Origin: Streptomyces sp. JHA26
Lineage (GTDB): Bacteria > Actinomycetota > Actinomycetes > Streptomycetales > Streptomycetaceae
Length of the DNA stretch: 64,000 nucleotides
Assembly: GCF_002005565.1 (NCBI RefSeq)
Contig: NZ_BDJC01000013.1
Coordinates: 1-64,000 of the forward strand
Direction: 5' to 3'
Positions 53,771 to 64,000 of the stretch are shown in pieces. Made by a program: the position numbers and the translations under genes. Position 1 is the stretch's first letter. Each line of letters starts with the position of its first letter. The notes beneath the pieces were generated by a model that was not told the DNA's origin, did not search any database, and saw only the letters and a program-made list of their open reading frames with translations.

Positions 53771-55152
53771 TCCCGGTGCATCGGCACGGCGGGCTCGGAT
53801 CCCCAGCCCGGCTCACCCGAACGGGAGACCTCGGTCGTGCGCCGCCCGGCCAGGTCGAACGCGGCGAGCACGACGCGGCTCTGGTACTCCGCCTGCCGGG
53901 CGACGGGTATCCAGCGGGCCCCGCAGCCGTCGAGGTAGTCGGCGCACCACTCGTCGACGAGCCGGTCCAGCTCCGGCAGCACACCTGCCGGATCGTTTCC
54001 GCTGCGGGTCACCAGCTGGTGCAGCAGGCCCGCCGTGCGCAGGGCGAGGCGCCGGCCGGCGATGCGCAGGGCGACCAGGTGGGCGGTGCTCATGGGCGGC
54101 AGGGGGCGGCCCGTCCCGTCGTCGGTGTCGGGGTCCCACGCGTCGGCGAGTCCGGGGCAGACCAGCAGGTAGTCGTCGACCGGCGCGAGCAGGCGGGCCG
54201 CGTCCGGGCCGTCCGCCGCGTGCGGCCGGAGCCGGGCGAGGAGGCGGTGCAGCCGGCGGGTGTCGTGGCGCAGGGCGCGGCTGACGGAGCGCAGCACCGC
54301 GTCCCGGTCGGGCGGGGGCGAGTCGTCCGCGACGGCCGCCACGCCCCACATGGGCGCCTCGACGACCGCGGTGACCGTGCCGTACCGCCGCGGGTGGCAC
54401 CAGGTCGAGTCGACGGCGGCCTCGGTGATGGCCTGGGTGAGGTCGCCGCGGCGGGGCGGCGGTATCCGGTAGAGGGCGGGGCCGAGGCCGGGCCAGTACA
54501 GGGTGTCGTAGGAGCCGAGTTCGCGGGGGATGCCGAGGCGGGACGCGGCGTGGGCCATGCGCTGGGCGAGGCCCGGCAGGTCGTGGGTCAGTTCGGCGAA
54601 GCCGCCGCCGACGTCGACGCCGTGCAGGGAGCAGTGCAGGAAGGGCCGCAGCTCGTCCTGGAGGGCGAGCAGGGTGCGGGTCTCCGGCAGCGTGGCGCGG
54701 TCGGGGCCGTCGGGCAGCCACTCGGGCTGTTCCAGGAAGCCGGGCCGGAAGAAGTTCCGGGCGTAGCGGCCGAGGGTGTACGGACCGGACAGCCAGCCCT
54801 CGTTGCGGCGCAGGCCGTCGGGGTCGGCGCACAGCAGCAGGTTCCAGGTGGCGTCGGCGCCCTCGGTGAGCCGGGGGTCGGCCAGGGCCCGCTCGGCCAG
54901 CCGCAGCACGGTGGCGCCGCCCACGGGCTCGTTGGCGTGCGGCCCGGCGACGACCAGGGCCTGCCGGGTGCCGTGGCCGACGGAGAGCAGCAGCAGGGGG
55001 GTGCCCGCGCGGGAGGTGCCGACGCGGCGCAGCCGGGCGCTGCGGGGGTGGCGGGTGACGAGCGCGGCGGCCCGGACGCCCAGTTCGTCCACGGTCGGAT
55101 AGCGCAGGAGGGGCGGCAGGACACACCTCCTCGACGGGGCCCTTCGGTTCAC
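53767..55152 (-). CDS. M14-family zinc carboxypeptidase
   Basis: A 461-residue metallocarboxypeptidase-like protein. The zinc motif is GPHANEPVGG (His and Glu, about residues 70-80) with the third ligand His in HCSLHGVDVG (about 175). The catalytic glutamate is probably in VVEAPMWG, with an acidic residue near 270. No signal peptide is obvious with the GTG 55152 start, and the start is uncertain since the ribosome site is weak. It is translationally coupled to the SSI-family inhibitor downstream. Substrate unknown; relatives cleave peptidoglycan peptides or free C-terminal residues. Confidence 0.82.
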   Translation of the reverse strand: MNRRAPSRRCVLPPLLRYPTVDELGVRAAALVTRHPRSARLRRVGTSRAGTPLLLLSVGHGTRQALVVAGPHANEPVGGATVLRLAERALADPRLTEGADATWNLLLCADPDGLRRNEGWLSGPYTLGRYARNFFRPGFLEQPEWLPDGPDRATLPETRTLLALQDELRPFLHCSLHGVDVGGGFAELTHDLPGLAQRMAHAASRLGIPRELGSYDTLYWPGLGPALYRIPPPRRGDLTQAITEAAVDSTWCHPRRYGTVTAVVEAPMWGVAAVADDSPPPDRDAVLRSVSRALRHDTRRLHRLLARLRPHAADGPDAARLLAPVDDYLLVCPGLADAWDPDTDDGTGRPLPPMSTAHLVALRIAGRRLALRTAGLLHQLVTRSGNDPAGVLPELDRLVDEWCADYLDGCGARWIPVARQAEYQSRVVLAAFDLAGRRTTEVSRSGEPGWGSEPAVPMHRE

Positions 55153-55283
55153 CTGACGTGCGCGGTGTACGCACAGTCAGTCACGACTTCAGGGGTACGT
55201 CAACACCGGGAGAAGCAAAGGTGTTTGACCCGCATCGAGGCAGGCCACACGGCGTGAGGTCCAGGCCAGTACTGTGCGGGGGG

Positions 55284-55835
55284 TCAGTGGGCGGCGAGGC
55301 GGAACGACATCTGCCCGAAGCCGATCTGGTCGCCCTCGCGGACCACGGCCGCACCGATGACCCGCCGCCCGTTGACCGTGGTGCCGTTGGTCGAACCGAG
55401 GTCGCGCAGCACCCACATGCCGCCCTGGCGGACGAGTTCGGCGTGCACGCGGGAGACCGTCTCGTGGGACAGCCGCAGCCCGTTCGCCGGGTCACGCCCT
55501 ATGCGCAGCGGATGACCGGTGCCGGGGTGCGGCAGCAGCAGCTTGGGCAGCCGCTCGGCCTGCCAGGCCCGGCGCAGCCGGACGCCGAAACCGGACACCG
55601 CCTCGACGGTGCCGAACACCAGGCGCGAGACCCTGCCCTCCGTGGACAGGTCGGCGGTGAGCGCGGCGAGTTCGTGGGAGTGGTGGGCCACCAGCGCCAG
55701 TTCCATGCGGCGCATGAAGGTGTCGTGCGACAGGCGGCCCAGGGCGACGCCGTCCCGGAGCGCCTTCAACGCCTTGTCGCGCTCCGCGTCGGACAACCGC
55801 GCGGGGGGTGTGGGGAACTCGAAGGACGACGTCAC
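55284..55835 (-). CDS. DUF1707 and FHA domain protein
   Basis: A 183-residue two-domain protein. The N-terminal DUF1707 segment (LSDAERDKALKALRDGVALGRLSHDTFMRRMELALVAHHSHELAALTADL, about residues 14-63) is followed by an FHA domain (about 95-180) with IGRDPANGLRLSHETVSRVHAEL and LGSTNGTTVNG, the phosphothreonine-binding residues. It should recognise partners phosphorylated by Ser/Thr kinases. No membrane segment. GTG start at 55835. It is separated by 131 bp from the carboxypeptidase gene and divergent from treZ. Confidence 0.9.
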   Translation of the reverse strand: MTSSFEFPTPPARLSDAERDKALKALRDGVALGRLSHDTFMRRMELALVAHHSHELAALTADLSTEGRVSRLVFGTVEAVSGFGVRLRRAWQAERLPKLLLPHPGTGHPLRIGRDPANGLRLSHETVSRVHAELVRQGGMWVLRDLGSTNGTTVNGRRVIGAAVVREGDQIGFGQMSFRLAAH

Positions 55836-56009
55836 GCAGGTGATTGTCGGTCAGCCGGGTCGGAGTGTCCAGAAAACCGGGAAAGGCCGCCGCACGGGCG
55901 CGGGTCGCACGACACCCGTCGCGAACGGTGGTGTTCCCCGGCGGATCGATCACTTTTGCAGGACCATGGACGGGCTACGTCACGGTGAGCAGACGAAGGG
56001 GAACCGTCC

Positions 56010-57755
56010 GTGCAGTTCGAGGTGTGGGCACCGCAGGCCGGCCGCGTGACACTGACGTGCGACGGCGTCACGCGCGCGATGGAGCGCGATCCGGAGCGGC
56101 GGGGGTGGTGGTGCGGCCGGGCCGAGGCGCGCGAGGGCTCGCGCTACGGCTTCGCGGTGGACGACGGGCCGGTGCTGCCGGACCCGCGCTCACGGCGTCA
56201 GCCGGACGGTCCGGACGGGCTGAGCGCGGTCGTCGACCACGGGCGCCACGCGTGGCGCGCCGAGTGGGCCGGACGCCCGCTGCCCGGCGCGGTGCTGTAC
56301 GAGCTGCACGTGGGCACGTACACGCGCGAGGGCACCCTCGACGCCGCCGCCGAACGGCTCGACCACCTGGCGGAACTGGGCGTCACACACGTCGAGTTGA
56401 TGCCGCTGTGCCCCTTCCCCGGCCGGCACGGCTGGGGGTACGAGGGCGTGTCGCCGTGGGCGGTGCACGAGCCGTACGGCGGACCGGACGCGCTGAAGCG
56501 GTTCGTCGACCGGGCCCACGGACTCGGCCTGGGTGTCGTCCTGGACGTGGTGCACAACCACCTGGGACCGTCCGGCAACCACCTGCCCGCCTTCGGCCCG
56601 TACTTCACGGACACCCACCACACGCCCTGGGGCGCCGCGATCAACCTGGACGCGCCCGGCTCCGACGAGGTGCGGGCGTATCTGGTGGACAGCGCGCTGG
56701 CCTGGCTGCGCGACTACCGGCTCGACGGCCTGCGCCTGGACGCGGTGCACGCCCTGGCCGACACGCGCGCGTGCCACTTCCTGGAGCAACTGTCGGCGGC
56801 GGTGGACGACCTGTCCGCCGACCTGGGCCGGCCGCTGTTCCTGATCGCCGAGTCCGACCTGAACGACCCGCGGATCATCACCCCGCGCGCGGAGGGCGGC
56901 CTCGGCGTGCACGCGCAGTGGAACGACGACTTCCACCACGCCGTGCACACCGCGCTGACCGGGGAGTCGCAGGGCTACTACGCCGACTTCGCGCGCGACC
57001 CGCTGGCGGCGCTCGCCAAGACGCTCACACGGGGTTACTTCCACGACGGCACCTACTCCAGCTTCCGGGGCCGCGGTCACGGCCGGCCCCTGGACCGGCA
57101 GCGCACGGCGGCGCACCGGCTGACCGGGTACAGCCAGACCCACGACCAGGTCGGCAACCGCGCCCGGGGGGACCGGCTGTCGTCCCTGGTCTCCCCCGGC
57201 CTGGCGGCCTGCGCGGCCACGCTGACGCTGACGGCGCCGTTCACGCCGATGCTGTTCATGGGCGAGGAGTGGGCGGCGGGTACGCCGTGGCAGTTCTTCA
57301 CCGACCACACCGACCCCGACCTCGCGGAGGCGGTGCGCAGCGGCAGGCGGCGGGAGTTCGCCGCGCACGGCTGGAAGGAGGAGGACGTGCCCGACCCGCA
57401 GGACCCGGCGACGCGGGACCGCTCCTGCCTCGACTGGTCGGAGCCCGGGCGCGAGCCGCACGCGCGCGTGCTGGCCTGGTACCGCCGGCTGATCGCCCTG
57501 CGGCACGAGCAGCCGGACCTGACCGACCCCGACCTCGGCGACATCAGGGTGGCCCACGACCGCGAGGCGCGGTGGCTGGCCTTCCGGCGCGGCGACATCC
57601 GGGTGGCCGTCAACCTGGGCGCCGAAGAGGCGGCGATCCCGCTGGGCTCCCGTCCCGCGCGCGTGCTCGCGGCGTGGGAGCCCGTGCAGGGGCCGGGCGG
57701 GGACGGGGTACTGCGCGTGCCGGGCGAGTCGAGCGTGGTGCTCGTCCAGGAGTGA
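56010..57755 (+). CDS. treZ: Malto-oligosyltrehalose trehalohydrolase
   Basis: A 581-residue GH13 enzyme that releases trehalose from maltooligosyltrehalose, the product of TreY. After an N-terminal CBM48-like part (FEVWAPQAGRVTLTCDG) the barrel shows YELHVGTYTREGTLDAAAERL, the motif DVVHNHLGPSGNHL, nucleophile Asp244 (GLRLDAVHAL), Glu281 (IAESDLNDP), and SQTHDQVGNRARGDRL. GTG 56010 has AAGGGGAA upstream. It is a separate transcript from treY, with four unrelated genes between them on the other strand. Confidence 0.95.
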   Translation: MQFEVWAPQAGRVTLTCDGVTRAMERDPERRGWWCGRAEAREGSRYGFAVDDGPVLPDPRSRRQPDGPDGLSAVVDHGRHAWRAEWAGRPLPGAVLYELHVGTYTREGTLDAAAERLDHLAELGVTHVELMPLCPFPGRHGWGYEGVSPWAVHEPYGGPDALKRFVDRAHGLGLGVVLDVVHNHLGPSGNHLPAFGPYFTDTHHTPWGAAINLDAPGSDEVRAYLVDSALAWLRDYRLDGLRLDAVHALADTRACHFLEQLSAAVDDLSADLGRPLFLIAESDLNDPRIITPRAEGGLGVHAQWNDDFHHAVHTALTGESQGYYADFARDPLAALAKTLTRGYFHDGTYSSFRGRGHGRPLDRQRTAAHRLTGYSQTHDQVGNRARGDRLSSLVSPGLAACAATLTLTAPFTPMLFMGEEWAAGTPWQFFTDHTDPDLAEAVRSGRRREFAAHGWKEEDVPDPQDPATRDRSCLDWSEPGREPHARVLAWYRRLIALRHEQPDLTDPDLGDIRVAHDREARWLAFRRGDIRVAVNLGAEEAAIPLGSRPARVLAAWEPVQGPGGDGVLRVPGESSVVLVQE

Positions 57756-57773
57756 CGTGCCGGCGGAGTCTCC

Positions 57774-58838
57774 TCAGACGGCGTCGCCCGTGTCTTCCGT
57801 GCCGTCCGGGCCGTCCTCGCGGAACTCCGTCACCCGTTCCAGCAGGATCGGCTCCCAGGCGCGGCGCAGCCGGGTGCGCAGCAGGGGCAGGGGCGTGTCC
57901 GACCGGCCGGCGAGGGCGTCGGCGAGCTGGACGACCGTGTCGCAGCGGGCCAGCCACAGGCCGCGCAGGCAGGGCCGGGCGCCGTAACCGGCGAGGGTGG
58001 CGGCGCGCACGGCGGCGGGAGAGCCGACGGAGAGCGCGAGTCCGGCGATGTCCTCGGCCGGATCGCCGAGGACCGCGTCGGTCCAGCCGAGGACCCCGCG
58101 CACCCGTCCGTCGGCGCCGACCACGAGGTGCTCGCCCGCCAGGCCGTGGTGGACGAGGACCGCGGCACCGGGCTGGGCGCCGAGCTGGGCCGTCGCCGCC
58201 GCCGTGAGCCGTTCCGGCCGGGCCGGGTCGAACTCGTCGGCCTCGGCGAGACGCCGGGCGGCGCGCTCGGCGGCCCGGCGCAGCGTCTCCAGGGGCCGCG
58301 GGGCGGTCCGCGGCACGCCGAGGGTCTCGGCCTGGCGGAGGGGCACTTCGCGCAGCCCGGTGAGCAGCGCCGCCAGGTCGGCCTCGCCGACGGCGGACAC
58401 GGCGTGCTGCTCGCCCGACCCGCCGGGCACCTTGGCGTCCAGCGTGTACGTCAGCCCCGGCGCCCACTCGCCGTGCGCCACGCTCGTCGGCACCGCGACG
58501 GGCAGGTGCGGCCGGACCAGGTCGCGCAGGCGCAGCTCGCGGCGCTGGCGCACGGCGGCCCCGCGGTCGGGGGCCAGCCGCAGCACGTGGCGGGTGCCGA
58601 CCCACCAGGTGGCGGGCTCGGCGCTCTCCTCGACGGGCCGGACGTCCGGTGCCGCGCCCTCGCTGAGCAGGGTACGGACCAGTCGGCGGACCGTGTCCGC
58701 GGTGGGTGTCGGTGCCTGGGCCATGGTCGCGCCGTCGTCTTCCGGGTCTTCGTCTTCCGGGTCTTCGTCTTCTGCGGTTTCGTCTTCTGCGGTTTCCAGG
58801 TCGTCCGGCGGAGCCCGGGGCCGTGCGGAGCGGCTCAT
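57774..58838 (-). CDS. Aminoglycoside-phosphotransferase-fold protein with an acidic repeat N-terminus
   Basis: A 354-residue APH-like protein. The kinase core shows LVHHGLAGEHLVVG (the catalytic HGD-type loop, here HGL), GVLGWTDAVLGDPAEDIAGLAL (metal site, Trp-Thr-Asp) and an N-lobe from about residue 40. The catalytic Asp after His-Gly is replaced by Leu, so kinase activity is doubtful. Residues ~15-36 are an acidic tract (EDEDPEDEDPEDD) produced by 15-bp tandem repeats. ATG 58838 overlaps the aminopeptidase stop (ATGA); Met39 (58724) is an alternative start past the repeats. Confidence 0.75.
   Translation of the reverse strand: MSRSARPRAPPDDLETAEDETAEDEDPEDEDPEDDGATMAQAPTPTADTVRRLVRTLLSEGAAPDVRPVEESAEPATWWVGTRHVLRLAPDRGAAVRQRRELRLRDLVRPHLPVAVPTSVAHGEWAPGLTYTLDAKVPGGSGEQHAVSAVGEADLAALLTGLREVPLRQAETLGVPRTAPRPLETLRRAAERAARRLAEADEFDPARPERLTAAATAQLGAQPGAAVLVHHGLAGEHLVVGADGRVRGVLGWTDAVLGDPAEDIAGLALSVGSPAAVRAATLAGYGARPCLRGLWLARCDTVVQLADALAGRSDTPLPLLRTRLRRAWEPILLERVTEFREDGPDGTEDTGDAV
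58736..58795. repeat. 15-bp tandem repeats in the phosphotransferase 5' end
   Basis: Two copies of CGTCTTCCGGGTCTT are followed by two of CGTCTTCTGCGGTTT. Units start at 58736, 58751, 58766 and 58781. They encode the acidic segments PEDED/AEDET on the minus strand and are a likely site of length variation between strains; all changes are in frame. Confidence 0.85.
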
Positions 58839-59965
58839 TCCACCACGACCATCTCCCGGGTCGTGTCGTTGAGGCGCCGGCCGCCGTCCTCGGTGACCGT
58901 GACGATGTCCTCGATGCGCACCCCGAACCGGCCGGGCAGGTAGACACCGGGCTCGACGGAGAAGCACATGCCGGGCACGAGGGGCTGTTCCTCGCCCTCG
59001 ATCATGTAGGGCGGCTCGTGCGTGGTGACGCCGATGCCGTGCCCGGTGCGGTGGATGAAGTACTCCCCGTACCCGGCGTCGGCGATGACGGAGCGCGCGG
59101 CCCGGTCGACGTCCTGGCAGGCCGCGCCGGGCCGTACCGCCCGGAAACCGGCCTCCTGCGCCTCGCGCACCAGGTCGTGCACCCGGCGCTCCTCGTCGGT
59201 GGGCTCGCCGACGTGGACGGTGCGGGAGGTGTCGGAGCCGTAGCCGTCCTTCAGCCCGCCGAAGTCGAGGACGACCATGTCGCCGTCCTCGATGACGCGG
59301 TCGCCGACCTCGTGGTGGGGGTTGGCGCCGTTCGGGCCGGAGGCGACGATCGTGAAGTCGACCTGGGAGTGGCCGAATCGCCGCAGCAGGGCGGCGAGGT
59401 CCGCAGCGACGTCGGACTCCCGGCGTCCGCCGAACCGGACCGTGCGGATCTCCTCGAACGCCGCGTCCGCCGCCGCGCCGGCCGCCGCGAGCAGCTCCAG
59501 CTCCGCCGCGTCCTTCACGGCGCGCAGCATCGGCAGCGCCTCGGTGAGGGAGGCGTACGAGGTGCCGGGCAGCGTCCTCTGGAGGCCGAGCAGGTGCATC
59601 GCCCAGGCGTTGTCGCTGACCCCGAACCGCCCCGAGTCGTCGAGGAGCGCGGCGGTGACGGCGTAGGGGTCCTTGCCGTCGGTCCAGTCGCGCAGGGTCA
59701 GGGCGGGCGCGCCGACGGCCTTCTCGGCGTCGGGGGCCTCCAGCGTCGGCACGACGAGGACGGGGTCCCGGTCCGCGGCGAGGACGAGCAGGGTGAGGCG
59801 TTCGGTGGCCGCGGTGGGCGCGTAGCCGGTGAGCCACACGAGGTCGGGGCCCGGCGCCACCAGCAGCCCGGCCAGTCCGGCGTCGGCGGCCGTCCGCGCG
59901 GCGCGCTCCATGCGGGCCCTGTAGTCGTCGGCGGTGAAGGAAGCAGCGGGCGTGGTGCCGGTCAT
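58835..59965 (-). CDS. M24-family Xaa-Pro peptidase
   Basis: A 376-residue metallopeptidase with the creatinase N-terminal domain (to residue ~145) and a pita-bread catalytic domain. Metal-ligand segments are VVLDFGG (Asp), GSDTSRTV (Asp), TGHGIGVTTHEPP (His), SVEPGVY (Glu) and RIEDIVTVTE (Glu). It removes an N-terminal residue before proline, or acts as a dipeptidase. ATG 59965 has GGAGGCCC upstream. It is followed without a gap by the APH-like gene (4-bp overlap). Confidence 0.92.
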   Translation of the reverse strand: MTGTTPAASFTADDYRARMERAARTAADAGLAGLLVAPGPDLVWLTGYAPTAATERLTLLVLAADRDPVLVVPTLEAPDAEKAVGAPALTLRDWTDGKDPYAVTAALLDDSGRFGVSDNAWAMHLLGLQRTLPGTSYASLTEALPMLRAVKDAAELELLAAAGAAADAAFEEIRTVRFGGRRESDVAADLAALLRRFGHSQVDFTIVASGPNGANPHHEVGDRVIEDGDMVVLDFGGLKDGYGSDTSRTVHVGEPTDEERRVHDLVREAQEAGFRAVRPGAACQDVDRAARSVIADAGYGEYFIHRTGHGIGVTTHEPPYMIEGEEQPLVPGMCFSVEPGVYLPGRFGVRIEDIVTVTEDGGRRLNDTTREMVVVE

Positions 59966-60126
59966 CCGGGCCTCCTGGGCGGGCGAAGGGTACGGGCAGC
60001 ATCCTGCCCGGGGCGCGGGGACGACGCGAGCCGGTCGGCGGGCCACTCCGGAGGGCTCGCCCCCCACCGGCACCGATCCTAGTCGCCACACACCGGCCGA
60101 CCGTTGTTCCGGCCGCCTCCGGGTGG

Positions 60127-60711
60127 TCACGTGACGACCCCCGGCACGGCCGTCAGCTGCTGGTGGCCCCCGCTCTCGTGGCGCACGGTCAGCTCGACCT
60201 CCTCGCCCGGCCGGGCGCGGGCGACGGCGCGGGCGAGGTCGGCGGCCGAGTCGACGCGGGTGGTGCCGAACGCCAGGAGCACGTCGCCCCTGACCAGGCC
60301 CGCCGTGTATCCGGGGCCGGGCACGTGGACGCCCACGACCAAGGCGCCCGGCTCCTCGTGGTCCACGGCCTCCACGCCCAGGGTCGCGCCCGCCCGCGCC
60401 GGGGACGGGCCGGGGGTGGCCGCCGGGTGCGCGGGGGCGGTCCGGCTGCCGGGCGGTCCTGCCGCTCCCGGCGCGTCGGCCTGGCGTTGCGGGTCGGCGA
60501 GTCCGCTCATGCCGATCGCGGTGGCACCCACCGCGCCGAGCCCGATCCCCGCCAGGAGCAGGACCGCGGCGGCGAACAGACCGCACAGCAGGGTGGTGAG
60601 CCTCCGGCGGCGCCCGCGCGCGGCGTGCGGGCACCGTACCGGGCCGGGTGTGGTGCCGGCCCCGGGTTCCCGGCCGGGCATCGGCTTGGGTCGCAGCGCA
60701 GTCTGTTCCAT
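60127..60711 (-). CDS. Membrane-anchored PDZ-domain protein
   Basis: A 194-residue protein with a basic cytosolic N-terminus, one transmembrane helix (LTTLLCGLFAAAVLLLAGIGLGAVGATAIGM, about residues 38-68), a Pro/Ala/Gly-rich linker, and a C-terminal PDZ domain (about 110-190; GVHVPGPGYTAGLVRGDVLLAFGTTRV). HtrA-like proteins use such PDZ domains, but no protease domain is present here. It may be an adaptor outside the membrane. Start ATG 60711. The last codons end with GVVT, close to the stop at 60127. Confidence 0.8.
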   Translation of the reverse strand: MEQTALRPKPMPGREPGAGTTPGPVRCPHAARGRRRRLTTLLCGLFAAAVLLLAGIGLGAVGATAIGMSGLADPQRQADAPGAAGPPGSRTAPAHPAATPGPSPARAGATLGVEAVDHEEPGALVVGVHVPGPGYTAGLVRGDVLLAFGTTRVDSAADLARAVARARPGEEVELTVRHESGGHQQLTAVPGVVT

Positions 60712-60869
60712 GGTTCGCCTCCGGGCAGTGCTCTACCCGGCGCTCCGGCCCACGACGAGCCACGAACGAGTGAGACTGACCGGCGGCCGACGCACCCCCC
60801 GGTTTTTCTGTCGTGTCCCTGTCCAACATGAATGATCACCGCAGTGCAGGACCACACGGGGAGAACCTC

Positions 60870-61277
60870 ATGCGCAACCGGCGAGCGCTCGCCATCGGCA
60901 TCACCCTCGGCGCACTCGGCGCACTCGGCGCACTCGGCGCGTGCGGGAACGGCGACGGAGACGGCCACGACGCCCCCGCCGCTGGCAGCAGCAGCAGCAG
61001 CCATGATGCTGCCGGGAGCGGCGCGGCCGAGGGAGCCGAGGGGTCCGAGGGGACCGGAGGAGGGCAGCCGGCCGCGTTGAAGGACGGCCACGCCTCGTTC
61101 TACGTCGGCCAGGACTTCGCGGTCGTCCCGGTGGGCGACGAAACGGTCCGGGACCTCGAACCGTCCGACCTCGCGTTCCTGTCCTGCGACCCGGACTTCA
61201 CCGTGCCGAGCGGCTACGGGACGAGGCCCTGGGCCGTCGAGGGCTGCGTGCTGACCGACTACGTGCCGTCCGACTGA
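60870..61277 (+). CDS. Small lipoprotein with repeat-bearing signal peptide
   Basis: A 135-residue lipoprotein. ATG 60870 follows GGGGAGAAC. The signal peptide core is GITLGALGALGALGACG, with lipobox LGAC; Cys25 is the likely acylation site. A Ser/Gly/Asp-rich linker follows (residues ~26-65), then a small C-terminal domain of ~65 residues with two cysteines (LSCDPDFTV and EGCVLTDYVPS) that probably pair. No family recognised. In-frame 9-bp repeats in the signal region and Ser-codon runs suggest slippage-prone sequence. Confidence 0.75.
   Translation: MRNRRALAIGITLGALGALGALGACGNGDGDGHDAPAAGSSSSSHDAAGSGAAEGAEGSEGTGGGQPAALKDGHASFYVGQDFAVVPVGDETVRDLEPSDLAFLSCDPDFTVPSGYGTRPWAVEGCVLTDYVPSD
60904..60939 (+). 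repeat. 9-bp tandem repeat in the lipoprotein signal peptide
   Basis: CCCTCGGCG followed by three exact CACTCGGCG units encodes LGALGALGALGA. The repeat is in frame, so expansion or contraction only changes the hydrophobic length of the signal peptide. Confidence 0.85.
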
Positions 61278-61302
61278 CCGCTCTCTCTCCCCCCCGGCCG
61301 GG

Positions 61303-63495
<2,193 letters not shown>

Positions 63496-63628
63496 CTACC
63501 CAGGGGTCCGTGGAAGCATCCACGGGCCGGGACATGATCACACCATCGCGTGAACGGGGGCGGAACGGGGGACCTTCCGCCGCTGCCCTGTCCCGTGGCC
63601 GGCGTGCTGCGCCGACGCCCCGGGGGGC

Positions 63629-64000
63629 TCAGCTCCTGACCTGGATCAGCGCGTGCGTCCCGCTGGTCCGCCACCGCTGCCCCTCGCTCGCCGCCAGGGC
63701 GGCCTCCGTGTCCGCGTCCAGCCCGGTGACCACGTCGGACTTCAGGGTGCGCAGCGCGGCGACCGGGCCGGGGAAGTACGCGGTGACGTCCGCGAAGGGC
63801 GTCGTCGGGGGCCACCACCGGTCGCCCACCAGGCGGCGGTAGTTCAGGTCGCCCTTGAGGACGGTGACCGTGGCCGCGGCGAAGTCTGCGCGCAGGTCCT
63901 CGGGCATGTCCGCGTAGGGCAGCGGGGCGCCGGAGAACGGGTGGGCGCGGACGGTGACGCGGCCGTCGGTCAGCGCGGACCACAGGGTGCGGCCGTACTC
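63629..64000 (-). CDS. DUF89/ARMT1-like damage-control phosphatase, C-terminal part
   Basis: The reading frame is open through the window edge (codons from base 64000), so the N-terminal part is missing. The visible ~123 residues include VTVRAHPFSGAPLPYADMPEDLRADFA, then TVLKGDLNYRRLVGDRWWPPTTPFADV and LRTLKSDVVTGL, and a final GTHALIQV, all typical of the DUF89 (ARMT1) family. These metal-dependent phosphatases hydrolyse damaged phosphometabolites. The asparagine and Lys of LKGDLNY are expected near the metal site. It is upstream of geosmin synthase on the same strand, 142 bp away. Confidence 0.85.
   Translation of the reverse strand, partial: EYGRTLWSALTDGRVTVRAHPFSGAPLPYADMPEDLRADFAAATVTVLKGDLNYRRLVGDRWWPPTTPFADVTAYFPGPVAALRTLKSDVVTGLDADTEAALAASEGQRWRTSGTHALIQVRS

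Overview
The window is chromosomal DNA of a Streptomyces. G+C is very high with strong third-position bias. The genes point the same way: a bifunctional geosmin synthase, alditol oxidase, an SAV2148-type HEPN protein, a Streptomyces subtilisin inhibitor, an oleD/mgtA-type glycosyltransferase and several DUF574-like or DUF1707/FHA genes typical of the genus. No rRNA, tRNA, CRISPR array, integrase or transposase was seen. From memory, the order from alditol oxidase through the cys operon to geosmin synthase matches one arm of the S. coelicolor chromosome; this was not checked by alignment.

Layout. 1-1.7 kb: the 3' end of an acyl-CoA carboxylase beta gene, its epsilon subunit and a membrane protein. 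1.9-4 kb: a small accessory island with a remnant of sbnB, an intact sbnA (diaminopropionate synthesis), an mbtH gene with no NRPS beside it, and a small secreted beta/gamma-crystallin-like protein. 4-25 kb: a radical SAM enzyme with an atypical CX8CX2C cluster motif, alditol oxidase, many single housekeeping enzymes and regulators (TetR, MarR with a clear operator, AraC, a GAF-type regulator), a two-component system with a CPBP protease, an AidB-like flavoprotein and secreted proteins.

25.2-34.8 kb: a complete sulfur assimilation operon. It begins with a cysteine-containing leader peptide, then sulfite reductase, a zinc-ribbon protein carrying a palindromic repeat inside its coding region, cysH, cysC, cysD, cysN, a small ORF ending Cys-Ala-Cys, a sulfonate-type ABC transporter, and a CbiX-type chelatase that would supply siroheme for the reductase. 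35-43.5 kb: DUF1697, MMPL transporter, macrolide-type glycosyltransferase, sugar ABC transporter and a phosphotransferase.

43.5-46.9 kb is the most unusual part. A native DnaQ-like exonuclease gene has been split: its N-terminal third and its C-terminal part now flank about 2.75 kb of lower-G+C DNA. That DNA carries a 499-residue protein with two S1 RNA-binding domains and, convergent to it, a second, intact DEDDh exonuclease. The truncated native gene runs into the start codon of the inserted exonuclease through a TGATG overlap. An SAV2148-family HEPN gene lies just upstream.

47-64 kb: glycogen-to-trehalose genes (glgX-like, treY, treZ) interspersed with a protease inhibitor/carboxypeptidase pair, an FHA protein and a short remnant that looks like the tail of dihydrolipoamide dehydrogenase. 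These are followed by a second phosphotransferase, an M24 peptidase, a PDZ membrane protein, a lipoprotein, geosmin synthase and the end of a DUF89/ARMT1-like gene cut by the window edge.
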